A DNA stretch of 39,703 bases, from NCBI RefSeq assembly GCF_002149015.1, contig NZ_NGFO01000040.1, positions 1 to 39,703 of the forward strand, given 5' to 3'. Of this stretch, positions 32,519 through 39,703 are shown in pieces (within the stretch, counting starts at the first letter, position 1; the number at the start of each line of letters is the position of its first letter). The position numbers were made by a program, and so were the translations under genes. The stretch is from Gordonia lacunae. Lineage in GTDB: Bacteria; Actinomycetota; Actinomycetes; Mycobacteriales; Mycobacteriaceae. The notes below the pieces were generated by a model. That model had not been told where the DNA came from. It did no database searches and saw only the letters and a list, made by a program, of their open reading frames with translations.

Positions 32519-32848
32519 ATGGTCGATGTCTTCCGCTCCCTTGAGGATTCGATGAAGCGCCTGCTACCCGAGACAGAAATCACCGACGAGCTCATCGTCG
32601 ACCAGGTCAGAACGATCCAGCAACTCGAGCAGGAGCACCAGCTCAAGGCCGATGTGGTCGAACGCCTGCGCACGGCGACGTCCGAGAACGATCTTGCCGC
32701 AAGGGATGTCGCCGGGTCAGAGATGGCGATGTTGCAGGATGAGATTCTGAGGAAGTCCGTTTCTGCCCTGTACACCCTCGGAATGGTTTCCGCCGCACAG
32801 CTGCTCGAATACATGGTGAACGAGATCGTTGACGTCGGCGAAACGTAG
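32519..32848 (+). CDS. Small helical (coiled-coil) protein of unknown function
   Basis: I do not recognise this 109-residue protein. It is almost entirely helical and acidic, with a likely coiled coil in VDQVRTIQQLEQEHQLKADV and a second helical stretch through LQDEILRKSVSALYTLGMVS. TACGAT lies six bases before the ATG and there is no ribosome site, suggesting a leaderless start. It sits 92 bases after the CPBP protease on the same strand. A functional link is possible but unsupported. A hairpin follows its stop. Confidence 0.65.
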   Translation: MVDVFRSLEDSMKRLLPETEITDELIVDQVRTIQQLEQEHQLKADVVERLRTATSENDLAARDVAGSEMAMLQDEILRKSVSALYTLGMVSAAQLLEYMVNEIVDVGET

Positions 32849-32856
32849 ACCGCCAT

Positions 32857-32891
32857 CGTCACACCGAACAGCGCCGCCAACCGGGGTGACG
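32857..32891. terminator. Possible bidirectional terminator hairpin
   Basis: CGTCAC and GTGACG arms, with inner CCG/CGG pairing and one mismatch, lie between the converging coiled-coil gene and the HTH-membrane gene. Confidence 0.4.
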
Positions 32892-32904
32892 TGAATGGTG
32901 GAAG

Positions 32905-34215
32905 TCAGCGCACCTCAGGGGAACGTTCGGCGAGCGGCGCGTGTTCGAGGAACGATCGGGCTACGTAGGAGAGCCCGAACGCCGCGGCCGCGACCACGAC
33001 GAGCACTGTCGCGGTGGCCTGGATCGGTCCTTCGGTGTGAAACCGGATCCACAGCGCACAAGTGACGGCGACGAGCAGGCTGATGGCAGCAACTGCGGAG
33101 GCGATCGTCGTCGGGTGCATAGGAAGCCCCGATATGGGCCGGGGAGACCGAAAGGGTTCTTGCACGGGACGTGCCAATAAGGCGAAGGTCGAGATGAGCG
33201 CCAAAAACAGGATGTGCCCGACGGCCGACGCTGATGGCAGCGCCTCGATGTCCGGGTCTGCGCGCAAGATCATGTAGCCGGTGTCGGACGTGGCTGCAGC
33301 GAGGAAGGCCGCAGAGAGAACAGCCGAGCTGGTCAGTCGCCGACCGTAGACGATCGGCGCGAATGCGAGCATTGCCAGCAGGATGTCGGCGCTGGGGCGA
33401 AGCGCGTAGACGTTCGTCCACGCGTCGGCGTGCCCATCGCCGAGTGCCGTCAGCAATGTCAGGGCGGCAAGGTAGATCCCGCAGAACATACACAGCAGGG
33501 TCGCAGCGTTGTCGATCCGGCCCATCGGCCGGCCGACGCCCAGCGCCCTACTACTCCTCCACAGTGCGACTGTCGCGAAGAGCGGCATCCACAAATAGGC
33601 AACATCATGGAGATGCCCTAGAGGTACGGGCTCGTCACGAACAGTACGCGCGAAAGCCCACAAGACATGCCCGACCAGCCAACCCGATATGGCGGCGGTC
33701 ATGATGGCGAAGAACGTCGCTGCTGACTGGTGGCCGTTCTTCCGGCACCAGAACGCGCGGGTGGCCAGGATGATGATCGCCGCGACGGCGAACGCCAGCG
33801 CTGATATATCGGCGGCAGCCGTTGTCCGGCCGGGGTCGGGGTCTATCGCCAGCATCACCGCCAGAGCGGACACGGCAGTTGCCGCGATCAGATACCACAC
33901 CGCCAAGGCCACTCGCCATGAGGACGTTGGGGTCGCCGGCGTCGACGTGTCCAGGTCGGGGGGAGGATCCATGCCGTCCGAGGCCACGCCGTCCCACAGA
34001 CGGCGCGCGTGCGCGACATCGGCGTCCAACGCGACGGCGATATCGCGCACCACCGGCCATGACGGCACCATCGCACCGTTGAGAACCTTGGCGACAGTGG
34101 TGTGGCTGTACGCCGTATTCGCGGCAATCGTTCGTAAACTCGGCTCGCCCGCCGATTGACGGACCGCCCGTAACCAGGCAATCAGCGTGTGATGTCCGTC
34201 GCTATCCGTGCTCAC
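32905..34215 (-). CDS. HTH protein fused to a multi-helix membrane sensor domain
   Basis: This is a 436-residue chimera. Residues about 10-75 form a Cro/C1-like HTH (EPSLRTIAANTAYSHTTVAK, then VLNGAMVPSWPVVRDIAVAL). After a short linker, about ten membrane helices follow, beginning with SWRVALAVWYLIAATAVSAL. The segment GWLVGHVLWAFARTVRDEPV and the following DVAYLWMPLF resemble the membrane sensor region of actinobacterial GGDEF/EAL proteins, but no GGDEF or EAL domain is present. A membrane-bound transcription regulator is the simplest reading. GGAAGG precedes the GTG at 34215. Divergent from a secreted glycine-zipper protein. Confidence 0.8.
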   Translation of the reverse strand: MSTDSDGHHTLIAWLRAVRQSAGEPSLRTIAANTAYSHTTVAKVLNGAMVPSWPVVRDIAVALDADVAHARRLWDGVASDGMDPPPDLDTSTPATPTSSWRVALAVWYLIAATAVSALAVMLAIDPDPGRTTAAADISALAFAVAAIIILATRAFWCRKNGHQSAATFFAIMTAAISGWLVGHVLWAFARTVRDEPVPLGHLHDVAYLWMPLFATVALWRSSRALGVGRPMGRIDNAATLLCMFCGIYLAALTLLTALGDGHADAWTNVYALRPSADILLAMLAFAPIVYGRRLTSSAVLSAAFLAAATSDTGYMILRADPDIEALPSASAVGHILFLALISTFALLARPVQEPFRSPRPISGLPMHPTTIASAVAAISLLVAVTCALWIRFHTEGPIQATATVLVVVAAAAFGLSYVARSFLEHAPLAERSPEVR

Positions 34216-34234
34216 TCGACCCCTTCCGGTTGCT

Positions 34235-34270
34235 GGAAACGACTGTAAACCCTTGCTGACCGGCGTAAAC
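34235..34270. promoter_or_regulatory. Helically phased AAAC direct repeats
   Basis: GGAAAC (34235), GTAAAC (34245) and GTAAAC (34265) repeat at 10- and 20-bp steps, on one face of the helix. They lie 20-55 bases upstream of the HTH-membrane gene, within the divergent promoter region. Confidence 0.4.
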
Positions 34271-34367
34271 ACGTCTTCTCGGATTGCATTACATCTCATG
34301 TTCGCTATCTGCTATTCCCGGTCGCGCAGTTCGCGTCGACATTCACCAGCAGGTCTGAGGAGGACAC

Positions 34368-35261
34368 ATGAGACGCCAGATGCGAATTGCCACAGGTGCG
34401 GTGGGGATCGCCGCAGCCATGACGGTGGCACTGCCCGTCGCCACCGCACACGCCGACGTCATCGTGAACAACCACATCACCACGGAGTCGCCGACCCGAC
34501 AGGTGAACCCGATGCCCGGGTTGCTCAATCTCCCGGTGGCTCCGGGGCCGTGGACCAACCTCGACGACGGGCGCACCGCTGAGACTTCGCCGCAGTGGTC
34601 GCAGTCCCCGTCCCTGGGTGAGAAGCGTGTCGATCCGGCTGCCCGGAAGAAGCTGCATGGAGCTGCAGTCCACGACGGGCAAGTCGACGGCGCGGCCACC
34701 GGCGGGATCAACGGCGCGGCCACCGGGGGCGGCATCGGCGCCGTCACCGGCGCCGGCGTGGGGGCCGCGCTGGGTGCCTCGGCAGGACTCGTCCTCGGAC
34801 CCGTGATCGGCGGACTGACCGGAATGGGAATGGGCTGTGTGGTCGGCCTGCCCGCTGCCGGCATCGGTTGCATTCCCGGCGCAATCATCGGCGGGATCAT
34901 CGTCGGCGTGGCAGGCACCATAGCGGGTCCCGTCGTAGGCGGACTCGCCGGCGCCGCAATCGGCGCCGGAGTCGGCAGCGTCGTCGGAGGGGCAATCGGT
35001 GGCGCGGTCGGCGAGAACAACGGCCGAGGTATCGGCGGATCGACCTCGGACTCTCAGTCGCGCCTGGAACAGGCCCGGGACAACGCCCGACGCTCGGCCG
35101 ACTCGTCTGCAGCTCCGCGCGAGGTCGCGCCTGCAACTCCGCGCAAGGTCGCGGCCACTCCCGCACCGGGTGCACAGCGCACCGCGTCGACGGTGACACT
35201 GCCGAACGAGGTCGCTCAGCTCATCCCGCGGGAACTGGCAGCCCTCGTTCCTGCCCCCTAG
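34368..35261 (+). CDS. Secreted glycine-zipper protein
   Basis: This 297-residue protein starts with a signal peptide (GAVGIAAAMTVALPVATAHA, cleavage before DVIV). Residues about 110-220 are a long glycine-zipper region (GINGAATGGGIGAVTGAGVG, VVGGLAGAAIGAGVGSVVGG) interrupted by one CVVGLPAAGIGC pair that may form a disulfide. Such Gly-x3-Gly helices pack tightly in membranes and can form channels. The tail has a short tandem unit (APREVAPATPRKVA) and ends in ELAALVPAP. GAGGAGGA precedes the ATG. The HTH-membrane regulator is divergent from it. A pore or envelope role is inferred from composition only. Confidence 0.8.
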   Translation: MRRQMRIATGAVGIAAAMTVALPVATAHADVIVNNHITTESPTRQVNPMPGLLNLPVAPGPWTNLDDGRTAETSPQWSQSPSLGEKRVDPAARKKLHGAAVHDGQVDGAATGGINGAATGGGIGAVTGAGVGAALGASAGLVLGPVIGGLTGMGMGCVVGLPAAGIGCIPGAIIGGIIVGVAGTIAGPVVGGLAGAAIGAGVGSVVGGAIGGAVGENNGRGIGGSTSDSQSRLEQARDNARRSADSSAAPREVAPATPRKVAATPAPGAQRTASTVTLPNEVAQLIPRELAALVPAP

Positions 35262-35527
35262 ATCACCGAGCCGTCCCGGGTGCTCGTCGGCGAGCCACCC
35301 GGGACCGTTCAGTCAGCGACCGGACACCGGTCGGTCATTGAACCCCGCACACGCCAAACGGGATCCGCGCCAACGTTGCCGCAGAACTATTCACCTCGTG
35401 AATGCGTTAGAGCTGATCTGATCGGCACGAACGGGCACGGCAACAGTCAGATCCAAAGCCAGGGAGCGTGACGTAGCTCTGCTGCGGTGTGGACAGCACC
35501 CGGTGCAACACGAAAGTGACGTGGGAG

Positions 35528-35950
35528 ATGAAAGCACTGGTTCTCACCGATCGCGGCGAAGCCGAGTACGTGGACTTGCCCGCCGTCAATCCAGAACGGG
35601 CGGTACGGGAGATCATCGGCGGTCAAACGACTTCACTTACCCTCACCCGTCTGGCTGCCCACGTAGATCTGTGCGCGCTGCTTGAGCCGCTCACAGCTCT
35701 CGGAGGGGTAGGCCACAACGATGTGGCCACCCGGATAGCCTCCGCAGGCATCGGAAGACCGAGAGACGTTTGCGGAACCGCGGTCATCACCGCCCACACC
35801 CACTCGGGAATCCTCACTGCGCTGTCCCGGCGCGACTGCGCTGCCCTGGACCGCATCATCGCCGAGATCTACACCGGCTACCCGCCACCCAACCTCCAGA
35901 GTGTGACAGAAGACGAAACGAGAAGCTGGGACTGCCGTACGGATAGGTGA
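35528..35950 (+). CDS. Small protein of unknown function
   Basis: This 140-residue ORF begins MKALVLTDRGEAEYVDLPAV, which resembles the start of DUF3846-like proteins. The later parts (HVDLCALLEPLTALGGVGHN, RRDCAALDRIIAEIYTGYPP) are not recognised. GGGAG lies directly before the ATG, which is too close to be ideal, and a GTG at 35489 or 35516 could be the real start. Its TGA overlaps the GTG of the next ORF (GTGA). It sits among gene fragments and may itself be decaying. Confidence 0.5.
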   Translation: MKALVLTDRGEAEYVDLPAVNPERAVREIIGGQTTSLTLTRLAAHVDLCALLEPLTALGGVGHNDVATRIASAGIGRPRDVCGTAVITAHTHSGILTALSRRDCAALDRIIAEIYTGYPPPNLQSVTEDETRSWDCRTDR

Positions 35951-36243
35951 CCTTCAACGAGGTTTGCCTTCAGGCGGTCAACAAGGACGCGCCTGCGCGT
36001 ATGTGCCTGATCGCCCTCACCTCGCCGACGGCCTCACACCACACCGCACAAGCAACGCGACAGGCGACCCGCGCACGCGATGTCACCAGAGCGCGCGTCC
36101 GTGCAGCGATCGAACGCGGCATCGGAGCCGGCACCCTCCCCGACTCAACCGACGTCGATGCACTCACCGCGACGTTCGACGCCTACCTGCTGCGAGCTCT
36201 GACGCAGTCAGGACAAGAGGCTTCGACCGCACCAAGCATTTGA
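35947..36243 (+). pseudogene. TetR-family C-terminal fragment
   Basis: The 98 residues read like the ligand domain of a TetR regulator: MCLIALTSPTASHHTAQATR, then RVRAAIERGIGAGTLPDSTD and DALTATFDAYLL. The N-terminal HTH is missing, and the preceding ORF is unrelated. The frame begins with a GTG overlapping the previous stop and ends in TGATG, overlapping the next ORF. It is probably the remnant of a deleted regulator. Confidence 0.55.
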
Positions 36244-36482
36244 TGGACGACGTCTGGACTCGCCGCCACAACGGCGTCACGGAAGACGAGTTCGTCCAGA
36301 CTCTGAAGGTCCTCCAGCAATTCATCCTCAACACCGGCGGCCAAGCGTGGCACCACGCGATAGGCGAAGCGAACCGACCCGCGTCGATGCGATCACGATC
36401 ACCGACAAGGTTGAGGTGCCGACAACAGCTGCGCACACAACCTATTTCGGCCGCGCCCGGTACACCCACGCAGCACTCGTAG
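36243..36482 (+). other. Coding-like fragment
   Basis: The ATG overlaps the stop of the TetR fragment (TGATG). The first half (MDDVWTRRHNGVTEDEFVQT, then VLQQFILNTGGQAW) looks like the end of a helical regulator; the second half is Arg/Pro-rich and unlike protein. I cannot name it. From here to 36707 nothing clear is seen apart from an unrecognised helical minus-strand frame (LCLEQSLLSAQSFAAQRIAS). Confidence 0.35.
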
Positions 36483-36707
36483 GCCCCCGCGAGGCGGCCC
36501 AGGTGGACGCCCGCTTCCATCCGTGACAGCAGCAATGCACCTCCGCGCAGGACAGCGGGCAGCACCGGCTCGAGAGTCCCGCCATTCTTCATCAATGGCG
36601 ACGCAATGCGTTGTGCGGCAAAGGATTGCGCCGACAATAACGACTGTTCAAGGCACAGTCCGAAAGTCATTGCGAGCGCTGCGTACTCAGCACTCTGATC
36701 ATTGCGG

Positions 36708-37631
36708 TCATACTGTGGAAGTGCTGGCAGCCACAGCGGCCGCGTCGGAGATCTGACGATGGAACTCGGCTCGGCGGCGTAGGGCCATGGTTCGTGTGAT
36801 CTGACGCAGAGGGGTGGGCAGGACTCGATGCACCACCTGGGCGACACCGATCAACCCGGCAAGTTTGCGCTCGTCCCGCTCGCTCCATTCCCAACCCAAG
36901 ACAGCACGATGCTGGGCCGGCGTCAGACCGACGGTCAGCAGGACCGCGACGGGGCCTAGCACCCGTCGGGCCATCGGCCTCCATAACGGCACCAAGGCGC
37001 CGGGCAGGGCCGCCGGAACGGGGATGTCGGCGACCGTTCCATGAAGTTGTTGTGCTGCCGGGTGATCTTCGAGTTTGGCCATGGTGTCGGCGAAGTAGCG
37101 GTCGTAGTCGACGAGAGTGGCGGGGATGCTGGGTTCTGGAGCTCCGGCCAGTCGCGCCATCTGCTTGATGCCGTCGTAGACGTCGTGGCGCTGGGCGGGA
37201 CTCAACGGAATCTTGTCAAACCGTTCGGCAACTGTCTCGATCGCCCACATTGCAGTGGCGAGAACAAAGAAGTACCCGTCGCCGTGCCAGGCGTGATACC
37301 GGCGGCCCTGGTGGTCTACCCCACCGATCGGTTTGTGCAGCGCCCGCACGTCGCGTCCGTAATCGGAACCATAGAACGCCAGGCCGAGGGTCTGCCAAAA
37401 CGAGCGCTGAAACCGCAGTATCGGATCGACGGTGTAGATCGAGTGCTGCGCCACTCCTGCTCCGATCACCGGATGCGACGTCTGCAACACCAAGGCGGCT
37501 GGCGCCACAGCGAGAATGCGCCAGTCCGACACCGCCCTCACGGTCGCACTGTCGGGTGCCAGTGCCGAGGGTTCCGCGGGTCGTAGGTGTTGCTCCGGTA
37601 GATCGGCTCCGGTGCGAGTCCGTTCGGCCAT
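36708..37631 (-). CDS. MpaB/DUF2236 family oxygenase
   Basis: The 307-residue protein belongs to the DUF2236 family (latex clearing protein/mycophenolic-acid MpaB group). Visible marks are LVLQTSHPVIGAGVAQHSIY, FRAFYGSDYGRDVRALHKPIGG-like sequence in its central part, and YHAWHGDGYFFVLATAMWAI. The conserved His residues in these segments bind heme in latex clearing protein. Members in mycolata are mostly uncharacterised heme oxygenases. AAAGGCGG precedes the ATG. It is divergent from a TetR gene, with a strong palindrome 18 bases from its start, so repression by that TetR is likely. Confidence 0.88.
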   Translation of the reverse strand: MAERTRTGADLPEQHLRPAEPSALAPDSATVRAVSDWRILAVAPAALVLQTSHPVIGAGVAQHSIYTVDPILRFQRSFWQTLGLAFYGSDYGRDVRALHKPIGGVDHQGRRYHAWHGDGYFFVLATAMWAIETVAERFDKIPLSPAQRHDVYDGIKQMARLAGAPEPSIPATLVDYDRYFADTMAKLEDHPAAQQLHGTVADIPVPAALPGALVPLWRPMARRVLGPVAVLLTVGLTPAQHRAVLGWEWSERDERKLAGLIGVAQVVHRVLPTPLRQITRTMALRRRAEFHRQISDAAAVAASTSTV

Positions 37632-37648
37632 CGACGGGGCCGCCTTTC

Positions 37649-37674
37649 ATTCTGGTATTGGTCGATACCAGAAT
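37649..37674. promoter_or_regulatory. TetR operator between mpaB-like and tetR-type genes
   Basis: ATTCTGGTAT-N6-ATACCAGAAT is a perfect inverted repeat with 10-bp arms. It lies between the divergent starts, 18 bases from the DUF2236 gene and 33 from the TetR gene. It is well placed to control both. Confidence 0.72.
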
Positions 37675-37706
37675 CGTTCGATTGGGTTACAGTTGTCAAG
37701 ATCGCC

Positions 37707-38348
37707 ATGACCCCACACCCCCGTAGGTACGGCGGCGTCTCCGCGGCCGACCGCCGGACCCAGCGCCGCACGCAATTGATCGACGCACTGTTCACCTGTC
37801 TCACCACTAGATCGGTGGACGAGATCACGCTTCGGTTGGTGACCGCCGAAGCGGGCCTTAACGCTCGATACGTCTACGAAGAATTCGGCGGCCTCGACGG
37901 CTTCATCCGGGCTGGTTACGAAACTGCCGTCGGCCAGTTCAGAGACCACATCGACGGCGCGCTGGGCGCCGACGTCGATGAGACCGCCGACGATGTCGCG
38001 GTCATCGTCTCGGCGATCTGCACTTTCGTAGAGCGCCAACAACACAAAGCGCGCCTTATCGTCGTCGACTCACTCAAAGTTCCTGCGTTGTCCGATCGGC
38101 GCAAGCAGGCCATCGATCACTTCACCGGCGCGTTCGCACGGCGACTCGGCGCGCAACGTGCCTATGCCCACATTCCCCGCGATCAGTTGGCGCTCACCGC
38201 ACGGTTTCTCGTCGGCGCAACCGGCGAGGTCATCGTCGGAACCATCGACCACTCCGTCCCCGGGACACCGACAACACACGTGCCTGCACTTACTGCGCTG
38301 TTCACCGGAGCATTGAGTCAACGATCATCCACAGCACCCACAGACTGA
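37707..38348 (+). CDS. TetR-family transcriptional regulator
   Basis: This 213-residue regulator has an N-terminal HTH (RRTQLIDALFTCLTTRSVDE, then LRLVTAEAGLNARYVYEEFG) with a Tyr-Val-Tyr-Glu-Glu-Phe recognition helix end. It also has an all-helical ligand domain (VAVIVSAICTFVERQQHKAR, DQLALTARFLVGATGEVIVG). It is divergent from the DUF2236 oxygenase and shares a 26-bp palindromic operator with it, so it probably represses that gene and itself. No Shine-Dalgarno sequence precedes the ATG at 37707. The inducer is unknown. Confidence 0.9.
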   Translation: MTPHPRRYGGVSAADRRTQRRTQLIDALFTCLTTRSVDEITLRLVTAEAGLNARYVYEEFGGLDGFIRAGYETAVGQFRDHIDGALGADVDETADDVAVIVSAICTFVERQQHKARLIVVDSLKVPALSDRRKQAIDHFTGAFARRLGAQRAYAHIPRDQLALTARFLVGATGEVIVGTIDHSVPGTPTTHVPALTALFTGALSQRSSTAPTD

Positions 38349-38413
38349 GCGTCACGCTAGAAAGCCCGGAGGTCGTGCCGCACCTCGCGTGGTCATGACG
38401 TGCCGTCGTCAGT

Positions 38414-39268
38414 TCATTCCGGTAGTCTTTGCAACGCTTTTCGAGCTTGGGTGCGGACCATCCCGTTAGCGTCGTGAAGGTAGGGCGCGACGCGGTCGCG
38501 GACACCGGTTGCCTTCATCGCAGCAAGTGCTCTGATTGAGAAGAAGGTCCATTCGGTGTCGAGGTAGCGCAGGGCGATCTCACGCGCGGCGGGCGTCTTG
38601 ACTTTGCCCATGTACTCGATCAGCGAGCCTCGGGGCACCTCGGGTGGAAGCTCTTCGATGAGGTCGGCGATGCGCGCGAAGTCCCTCTTGGTGGCGATTC
38701 GCTTCAGCACATACCCGGCGATGTCCGGAGCGGGACCAGGCAGCGGTGGCTGCCACGTCAACTGATCGATGATGAGGTTGATGACGTCTGCTCGACCTCG
38801 CAAGCTGGGCGCGGCGCTGTAGAGGCAGCTGACGAGATTCGCACGCAGAGCCTGCCTGTGACGGCTCTCCGGGCCGGGCACGCGTTCTTCGAGATGCGTC
38901 AGCCAGTCGATGAAAACAGGAATAGCCTGTGGTCTTTGGCGAGTACCGACAAGGCTGTTGATCGTGTAACAGCGCACCCCTACCGCGGCGAGCTCCTGCA
39001 TGAGCCGCCGATCAAATCCGTTCTCGCCGTCGCGGTACCGCGCGGGTATCCGATCCATCCAGTCATCACCCTCGGGAGGCTGGCCTGAATGAGTCACCTG
39101 CGGGTACTCGGCGTCCGCCGCACCGGGGGTCGCAGCTTCCGCGGGCAGGTCGCGTGACGTCTTGCGAGGTGCCGGCTGGTCACCACGTGTCTCGATCGCC
39201 TCGATAGCTGCCCGCACCTCGGCGATCCGCGCGACACGACTTGCCCGGTCAGGCGCAGACCCCGTCAT
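38414..39268 (-). CDS. HEAT-repeat-like protein
   Basis: The 284-residue product has a charged, Pro-rich N-terminal third (about residues 1-70). An alpha-helical repeat region follows: AIPVFIDWLTHLEERVPGPE, ALRANLVSCLYSAAPSLRGR, REIALRYLDTEWTFFSIRAL, ALAAMKATGVRDRVAPYLHD, MVRTQARKALQRLPE. The last units are typical HEAT repeats, which act as protein-binding scaffolds. I chose the ATG at 39268; GTG codons at 39271 and 39286 are in frame. There is no enzymatic domain. It converges with the TetR gene and no partner is evident. Confidence 0.78.
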   Translation of the reverse strand: MTGSAPDRASRVARIAEVRAAIEAIETRGDQPAPRKTSRDLPAEAATPGAADAEYPQVTHSGQPPEGDDWMDRIPARYRDGENGFDRRLMQELAAVGVRCYTINSLVGTRQRPQAIPVFIDWLTHLEERVPGPESRHRQALRANLVSCLYSAAPSLRGRADVINLIIDQLTWQPPLPGPAPDIAGYVLKRIATKRDFARIADLIEELPPEVPRGSLIEYMGKVKTPAAREIALRYLDTEWTFFSIRALAAMKATGVRDRVAPYLHDANGMVRTQARKALQRLPE

Positions 39269-39703
39269 CACGCGCCACCCACCCACATTGATCTAGCTGC
39301 TTGTTGCGACCCCATGGTCACGGATGCTGCTCGACGAAGCCACCGCCGCCTACCACTATCGATCGATCAGACGACGCGCACGATCCGCGCGCACTTTCAA
39401 CCCTGTATGGCGCGTAACCGGTGCGACCCGCACAACGCACTCACAGTGTTGTGCCGAGAAACAGCGTAGATGACGAAGTAGAGCGCAACGTTGGCGTTGA
39501 CATCGACGACTACGGCGGTGACGCGTTTCGGCGCGGAGGTCAGATAATCGTTGTTGCAAAGCCTTTCGATAGAAGGGGCGCCGGGGAAGATGAGGACCAA
39601 ACTGGGGGATGAAGGTGACCCAGGTGGTCGACAAGGCACCGACGGTGGCGGGCAACTCGGGGGGCGAGGCCGCCGGGGCTGCGTCTTGGGTGGTCTCGGG
39701 GCC
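39269..39703. other. Unresolved right edge
   Basis: No complete gene is seen. Two minus-strand frames look partly coding: one near the edge (PPELPATVGALSTTWVTFIP) and another at 39397-39560 (RVTAVVVDVNANVALYFVIY). They could be one gene with a frameshift that starts outside the window. I cannot identify it. Confidence 0.3.

Noticed and set aside
36164..36847. 227-residue minus-strand frame before the DUF2236 gene
   Set aside because: Only an internal helical stretch looks coding; the ends overlap the DUF2236 gene and the small plus-strand ORFs. It may be a remnant but cannot be supported as a gene.

Overview
The window is high-GC actinobacterial DNA, most likely from a mycolic-acid-containing genus such as Gordonia or a close relative. 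Supporting signs are a mycothiol-dependent dehydrogenase (mscR) with its metallo-hydrolase partner, a secreted LGFP-repeat protein, an MPT83-like fasciclin lipoprotein, a DUF6777 membrane protein, two acyl-CoA ligases, an EthA-like monooxygenase and many probable leaderless starts. The genus is an inference. No rRNA, tRNA or CRISPR array was seen.

Left part (1-18.8 kb) looks like ordinary chromosome. An IS30-type transposase runs off the left edge. It is followed by a TetR/enoyl-CoA isomerase pair with a perfect operator palindrome, the mscR/MBL pair, a small Rho-N/SAP-like protein, a frameshifted DUF5995 gene, a GAF-LuxR regulator divergent from an acyl-CoA ligase, an FMN split-barrel protein, a DinB/DUF664 protein and the fasciclin lipoprotein. 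A molybdopterin oxidoreductase and a Baeyer-Villiger-type monooxygenase then diverge from a promoter region with a consensus CRP/GlxR site at its midpoint. DUF6777, LGFP and FadD genes close this part.

The middle (18.8-24.1 kb) is accessory. It holds small secreted proteins (one with an NTR/TIMP-like start), small membrane proteins, long gene-poor gaps, an IS3 transposase relic and doubtful ORFs.

From 24.1 to 31.3 kb is a catabolic block on the minus strand: LysR, amidohydrolase, kynurenine-formamidase-like cyclase, FAH-family hydrolase and a carboxymuconolactone decarboxylase-like protein. Upstream of it are scoA/scoB CoA-transferase genes divergent from an IclR regulator. Together they look like ring opening of a cyclic amide or aromatic compound, followed by C-C cleavage and CoA transfer. 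The substrate cannot be read from the sequence.

The right part (31.3-39.7 kb) has a CPBP protease, a small coiled-coil protein, and an HTH protein fused to a multi-helix membrane domain that diverges from a secreted glycine-zipper protein. It also has three overlapping small ORFs (one a TetR C-terminal remnant), an MpaB/DUF2236 oxygenase sharing a strong operator with a TetR gene, and a HEAT-repeat protein.

The most unusual items are the HTH/membrane-sensor plus glycine-zipper pair with helically phased promoter repeats, and the LysR catabolic cluster.
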